From CBDVBD01 sp965372135 (GTDB lineage Bacteria > Electryoneota > RPQS01 > CBDVBD01), in the NCBI GenBank assembly GCA_965372135.1, contig CBDVBD010000028.1:1-26248 (forward strand): 26,248 bases of DNA, in the 5' to 3' direction. Shown here piece by piece: positions 23,774 to 26,248 of the stretch. Below the pieces are notes generated by a model. That model was not told the origin of the DNA and searched no databases. It saw nothing but the letters and a program-made list of their open reading frames with translations. Position numbers and translations under genes: made by a program. Each line of letters begins with the position of its first letter. Position 1 is the first letter of the stretch.

Positions 23774-25234
23774 CTATCCTTTAATCCCCCCTAACGGTCG
23801 CAACTTCACCACCTTCTTGGATATCCCTGCTTCATGTGCTACGCTGACTACTTCATTCACGTTTTTGTACGCTTCCGGGAATTCCTCGAACAACGTTTTG
23901 CGTCCCCGCGCCATCACGATAATGCCTTTATCTCTTTCCAATTCACGGTCGATCTGCCGTCCCTTAGTGGCTCGTAATGCTGCGTGGCGCGACATCCGCC
24001 GCCCGGCACCGTGGCAGGTGGAGCCCCAGGTTTCCTTCATGGCGGTTTCGGTGCCAACAAGCACATAGGAATTCCGTCCCATGTCGCCCGGGATCATCAC
24101 CGGCTGCCCTATTCCTTTATATTTAGTGGGAATTTGGGGATGCCCGGGTGGGAAGGCTCTGGTGGCGCCTTTCCGGTGTATGCACAGAGTCTGCATTTTC
24201 CCTTCCACCTCGTGTTTCTCGAACTTGGCGATATTGTGCGACACGTCGTATATCAAGTTCATTCCCAACCGGTGTGCCGGCTTACCGAAGAAATCCGCAA
24301 ACGCTTCCCGCGCCCAATGCACCAAGCACAGCCGGTTCGCCCAGGCGAAATTCGCCGCCGATACCATCGCCTCCACGTAGGCTTTCCCTTCCGGGGATGT
24401 CAACGGCGCACAGGCTAATTGCCGGTCGGGCAGGGATATTTCATACTTTTGGACTGCTCGCTGCATAGTCTTCAAGCTGTCATCGCAGATTTGATACCCG
24501 AAACCCCGCGATCCGGAATGTACCATCACCGTAACTTGGTCTTTTTCCAATCCCAGCACCCGGGCGATTTCCGGTTCGAATACTTCCTCCACCACCTGCA
24601 CTTCTAAGAAATGATTTCCCGACCCCAACGTGCCCAACTGCTGTCTGCCCCGTTCCCGTGCCCTTGGGCTGACCCTATCGGGATTGGCGCCCCGCATCGC
24701 ACCGTTTTCTTCCATGTATTCCAAGTCTTCATTCCAACCGTATCCCTTGCTCACCGCCCATTTGGCGCCTTCAGTCATCACCCGGTCTTCTTCTTTGCGG
24801 GGGATATGGATCGGTCCCCGGGATCCGACACCGGAGGGAATCCGGCTGAACAACGTTGCCACCACATCATAGATTCTCGGTTTCACATCCGATTCGGTCA
24901 GATTGGTGCGCATCAAACTGACCCCGCAGTTGATATCGTAACCAACACCACCCGGAGACACCACTCCGTTATCAGTATCGAACGCCGCCACCCCTCCAAT
25001 CGGAAACCCGTACCCCCAATGGATGTCCGGCATCGCCAATGACGCACTGACAATTCCCGGAAGGTGTGCCACATTGGCAACCTGGGTCGGTGTGTTGTCC
25101 TTCAGCAAATGTTCCAACATGGATTTTTGGGTGTAGATGATCCCCGGGACTTTCATGCCGCGATCAGCATCCTTAGGCACCTTCCACCGGTATTCGTCAA
25201 TCTGTTCCAATCGAATTGGTTTATGGTCAGTCAT
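23774..25234 (-). CDS. rtcB: RNA-splicing ligase RtcB (GTP-dependent 3'-phosphate/5'-OH RNA ligase)
   Basis: The product has 486 residues, the normal length. RtcB joins RNA 2',3'-cyclic phosphate or 3'-phosphate ends to 5'-OH ends through a histidine-GMP intermediate with Mn2+. Key features are intact: metal-binding D100 and C103 in GGVGYDINCGV, N207-H208 in GSGNHFLEV, the histidine in VMVHSGSRG (H239), H333 in YDVSHNIAKFE, and the guanylylated histidine in GSTCHGAGRRMSR (H408). The ending VVSVAHEAGISKKVVKLRPLGGIKG is the classic family C-terminus. It lies 32 bases downstream of the archease gene, its known activator, in one operon. GGAG is 5 bases before ATG 25234. In bacteria the role is RNA repair; no RtcA or RtcR gene is in view. 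Confidence 0.97.
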   Translation of the reverse strand: MTDHKPIRLEQIDEYRWKVPKDADRGMKVPGIIYTQKSMLEHLLKDNTPTQVANVAHLPGIVSASLAMPDIHWGYGFPIGGVAAFDTDNGVVSPGGVGYDINCGVSLMRTNLTESDVKPRIYDVVATLFSRIPSGVGSRGPIHIPRKEEDRVMTEGAKWAVSKGYGWNEDLEYMEENGAMRGANPDRVSPRARERGRQQLGTLGSGNHFLEVQVVEEVFEPEIARVLGLEKDQVTVMVHSGSRGFGYQICDDSLKTMQRAVQKYEISLPDRQLACAPLTSPEGKAYVEAMVSAANFAWANRLCLVHWAREAFADFFGKPAHRLGMNLIYDVSHNIAKFEKHEVEGKMQTLCIHRKGATRAFPPGHPQIPTKYKGIGQPVMIPGDMGRNSYVLVGTETAMKETWGSTCHGAGRRMSRHAALRATKGRQIDRELERDKGIIVMARGRKTLFEEFPEAYKNVNEVVSVAHEAGISKKVVKLRPLGGIKG

Positions 25235-25266
25235 GATAACTCCCGCGATTTAGTGTCACTATCTTA

Positions 25267-25695
25267 TCACACATCAAACACGATGTCCACCTGCCACTTC
25301 CCCAGTTTTTCGCGTATCTGTAAGTTATGGTAAGTGGCGCATTTGATTTCATGGAACAACTCGTGGGTTTCCATTTTGTACAGTTCACCCCAAGCCGTGG
25401 CATTCAACGAATGATCCCCTAAGAAAGAAATTTCTATTCGTCGGAAAAGCCAGCCATTCACGCTTTGCAGGTACAACAACTCGTTAAGGAAGTTAATCAG
25501 CAGTGATTCCTGATCGTCTCCATGTACATCGATATCCACCGACTCAATTTCCGAGACTGAATTGAGATTACATAAGGTATCGAACAGTGCGAAGGCGGCG
25601 TTTTCGAATAACTGCTGCATTGAATCACCGTATATTGCCAGTCCGATATCCGACGGGTGGGAAAAGGATTGGTATTTTATAGCGTTGTCAGACAT
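25267..25695 (-). CDS. Archease family protein, RtcB activator
   Basis: The product has 142 residues. The N-terminal FSHPSDIGLAIYGDSMQQLFENAAFALFD matches the archease pattern HxxDxGxxxxGxxxxELFxxAAxA, with conserved D16. NFLNELLYL (with E72) and the family block ELFHEIKCATYHNLQI (112-127) follow, and it ends in WQVDIVFDV with acidic D137 and D141, as expected for the metal-binding tail. Archease speeds RtcB guanylylation and allows multiple turnover. It is the first gene of the operon and is separated from rtcB by 32 bases, giving strong functional context. The ribosome site is weak (GAAG about 8 bases upstream). It is driven by a consensus-like promoter 40 bases upstream. Confidence 0.95.
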   Translation of the reverse strand: MSDNAIKYQSFSHPSDIGLAIYGDSMQQLFENAAFALFDTLCNLNSVSEIESVDIDVHGDDQESLLINFLNELLYLQSVNGWLFRRIEISFLGDHSLNATAWGELYKMETHELFHEIKCATYHNLQIREKLGKWQVDIVFDV

Positions 25696-25734
25696 AGTTA
25701 ATCTTCATTTGCTTCTGCTTGTACCCTTTCCTTT

Positions 25735-25763
25735 AATATAAGCACTGAGGCTGCGAAAGTCAA
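25735..25763 (-). promoter_or_regulatory. Sigma70-like promoter of the archease-rtcB operon
   Basis: Minus strand TTGACT (25758-25763), exactly 17 bp, TATATT (25735-25740). The leader is only 39 bases. A 12-bp palindrome CAAGT, AC, ACTTG (25761-25772) overlaps the -35 edge and could be an operator. No sigma54-type GG/GC element is seen, unlike the enterobacterial rtcBA system. Confidence 0.75.
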
Positions 25764-25798
25764 GTACACTTGCGCTCAATCGACTGACGATAAAAAGG

Positions 25799-25827
25799 TT
25801 GCCTTTTTGGAAATAATGCCTTATTTT
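25799..25827 (+). promoter_or_regulatory. Possible promoter of the TPR lipoprotein gene
   Basis: TTGCCT (25799-25804), 17 bp, TATTTT (25822-25827). Transcription would start near 25834, giving a leader of about 10 bases for ATG 25844 or 25 bases for ATG 25859. A short hairpin AAAAAGG, TTG, CCTTTTT (25792-25808) overlaps the -35 box. Confidence 0.35.
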
Positions 25828-25843
25828 GTGATAGTTGATTAAA

Positions 25844-26248
25844 ATGGATAACGGTACGATGTTACGACGTTTAATATTTATTTTGGTCGGCGTCTGCCTG
25901 ATTGGTTGCTCTGTTTCCAGCGCTTATCCGCCAAAAGGAGCGATGTCAGAAGGCGCTAACGCTTGGGTGCGAGGGGATGTGGGATCGGCACGGGATTTCT
26001 TCTTACAGGCAACTGCTCACAGGAATAGCCGTGTCAATGCCTGGTACAACCTGGGCTATTTAGCATTGTGGGAAGATCGGATCGATTCGGCGGCAGTGCT
26101 GTTTCACCGTGCGTTGAAATATGACCCCGATTTTCCACCGGCGCATCTGGAACTTGGGAAGTTGGCGCTGTCTGAAGGCAAAGTGATTACCGCCAATCAG
26201 CATTTTGAGAAAGCAGTGTACATCCCATACGCCCCTTTTCGCCCCTGG
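25844..26248 (+). CDS. TPR-repeat lipoprotein, N-terminal part (runs off the window)
   Basis: An open frame from ATG 25844 runs to the last base (135 codons seen). A short basic start and hydrophobic run end in lipobox LIGC, so the product should be a lipoprotein. From about residue 64 the sequence has tetratricopeptide helices: NAWYNLGYLALWEDRIDSA, ALKYDPDFPPAHLELGKLAL and ANQHFEKAV, each with the usual W/L-G-Y/A-P spacing. Such proteins act as scaffolds for envelope complexes; no specific partner can be named. ATG 25859 is an alternative start just before the RR-hydrophobic signal (MLRRLIFIL) and may be the real one, since neither has a clear ribosome site. It is divergent from archease-rtcB. 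Confidence 0.8.
   Translation, partial: MDNGTMLRRLIFILVGVCLIGCSVSSAYPPKGAMSEGANAWVRGDVGSARDFFLQATAHRNSRVNAWYNLGYLALWEDRIDSAAVLFHRALKYDPDFPPAHLELGKLALSEGKVITANQHFEKAVYIPYAPFRPW

Overview
The window looks like a chromosomal segment from a Gram-negative bacterium of the FCB (Fibrobacteres-Chlorobi-Bacteroidetes) superphylum, probably one of its uncultured candidate phyla. The reasons are: three large secreted proteins end in the C-terminal beta-sandwich of the type IX secretion (T9SS) / FlgD-Ig-like sorting class; a gingipain-type C25 peptidase and an M14 peptidase sit among them; and there is a complete RND-adaptor-TolC export operon. Unlike typical Bacteroidota, the promoters here are sigma70-like (TTGACA, 17 bp, TATATT) and the Shine-Dalgarno sites are strong. 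The phylum assignment is inference.

Layout. 1-151: 3' end of an enoyl-CoA hydratase gene. 222-2291 (+): secreted Ig-repeat protein with a sorting domain, convergent with 2557-4923 (-), a secreted M14 zinc carboxypeptidase. 5311-6654 (+): malic enzyme. 6733-12506 (-): three-gene efflux operon, transcribed TolC-like, adaptor lipoprotein, RND permease. 12844-14469 (-): secreted GEVED-like protein with a sorting domain, divergent from 14800-15351 (+), an ArsR-type regulator with a DUF2087 tail; the spacer holds back-to-back promoters and several palindromes. 15521-15787 (-): cold-shock-domain protein. 16213-20016 (+): giant C25 (gingipain-like) peptidase. 20161-21177 (+): MinD/ParA-like ATPase. 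21532-23616 (+): secreted protein with a sorting domain. 23774-25695 (-): archease-rtcB RNA-ligation operon. 25844-end (+): start of a TPR lipoprotein.

How it fits together. About half of the window encodes a secretome: two peptidases and three non-enzymatic surface or secreted proteins built from shared interchangeable modules. The peptidases share a DDAGGNGNG-type domain, a MAM-like lectin module and a terminal FN3 domain. The sorting-domain proteins share an LPVELTSF-FN3 plus C-terminal sorting module. The efflux operon and the rtcB-archease pair are independent, self-contained units. Operons are closed by long perfect stem-loops, usually placed between convergent genes. I see no rRNA, tRNA, CRISPR array, insertion sequence or phage gene.

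Most notable for follow-up: a very uniform promoter class (six sites with exact 17-bp spacing and the same TATATT -10 box); the operator-like inverted repeats between the regulator and the GEVED protein; the two peptidases that lack the sorting domain present on their neighbours; a row of three palindromes after the gene at 21532; and an inverted dispersed 29-bp hairpin repeat. No clearly unprecedented multi-gene system is visible.
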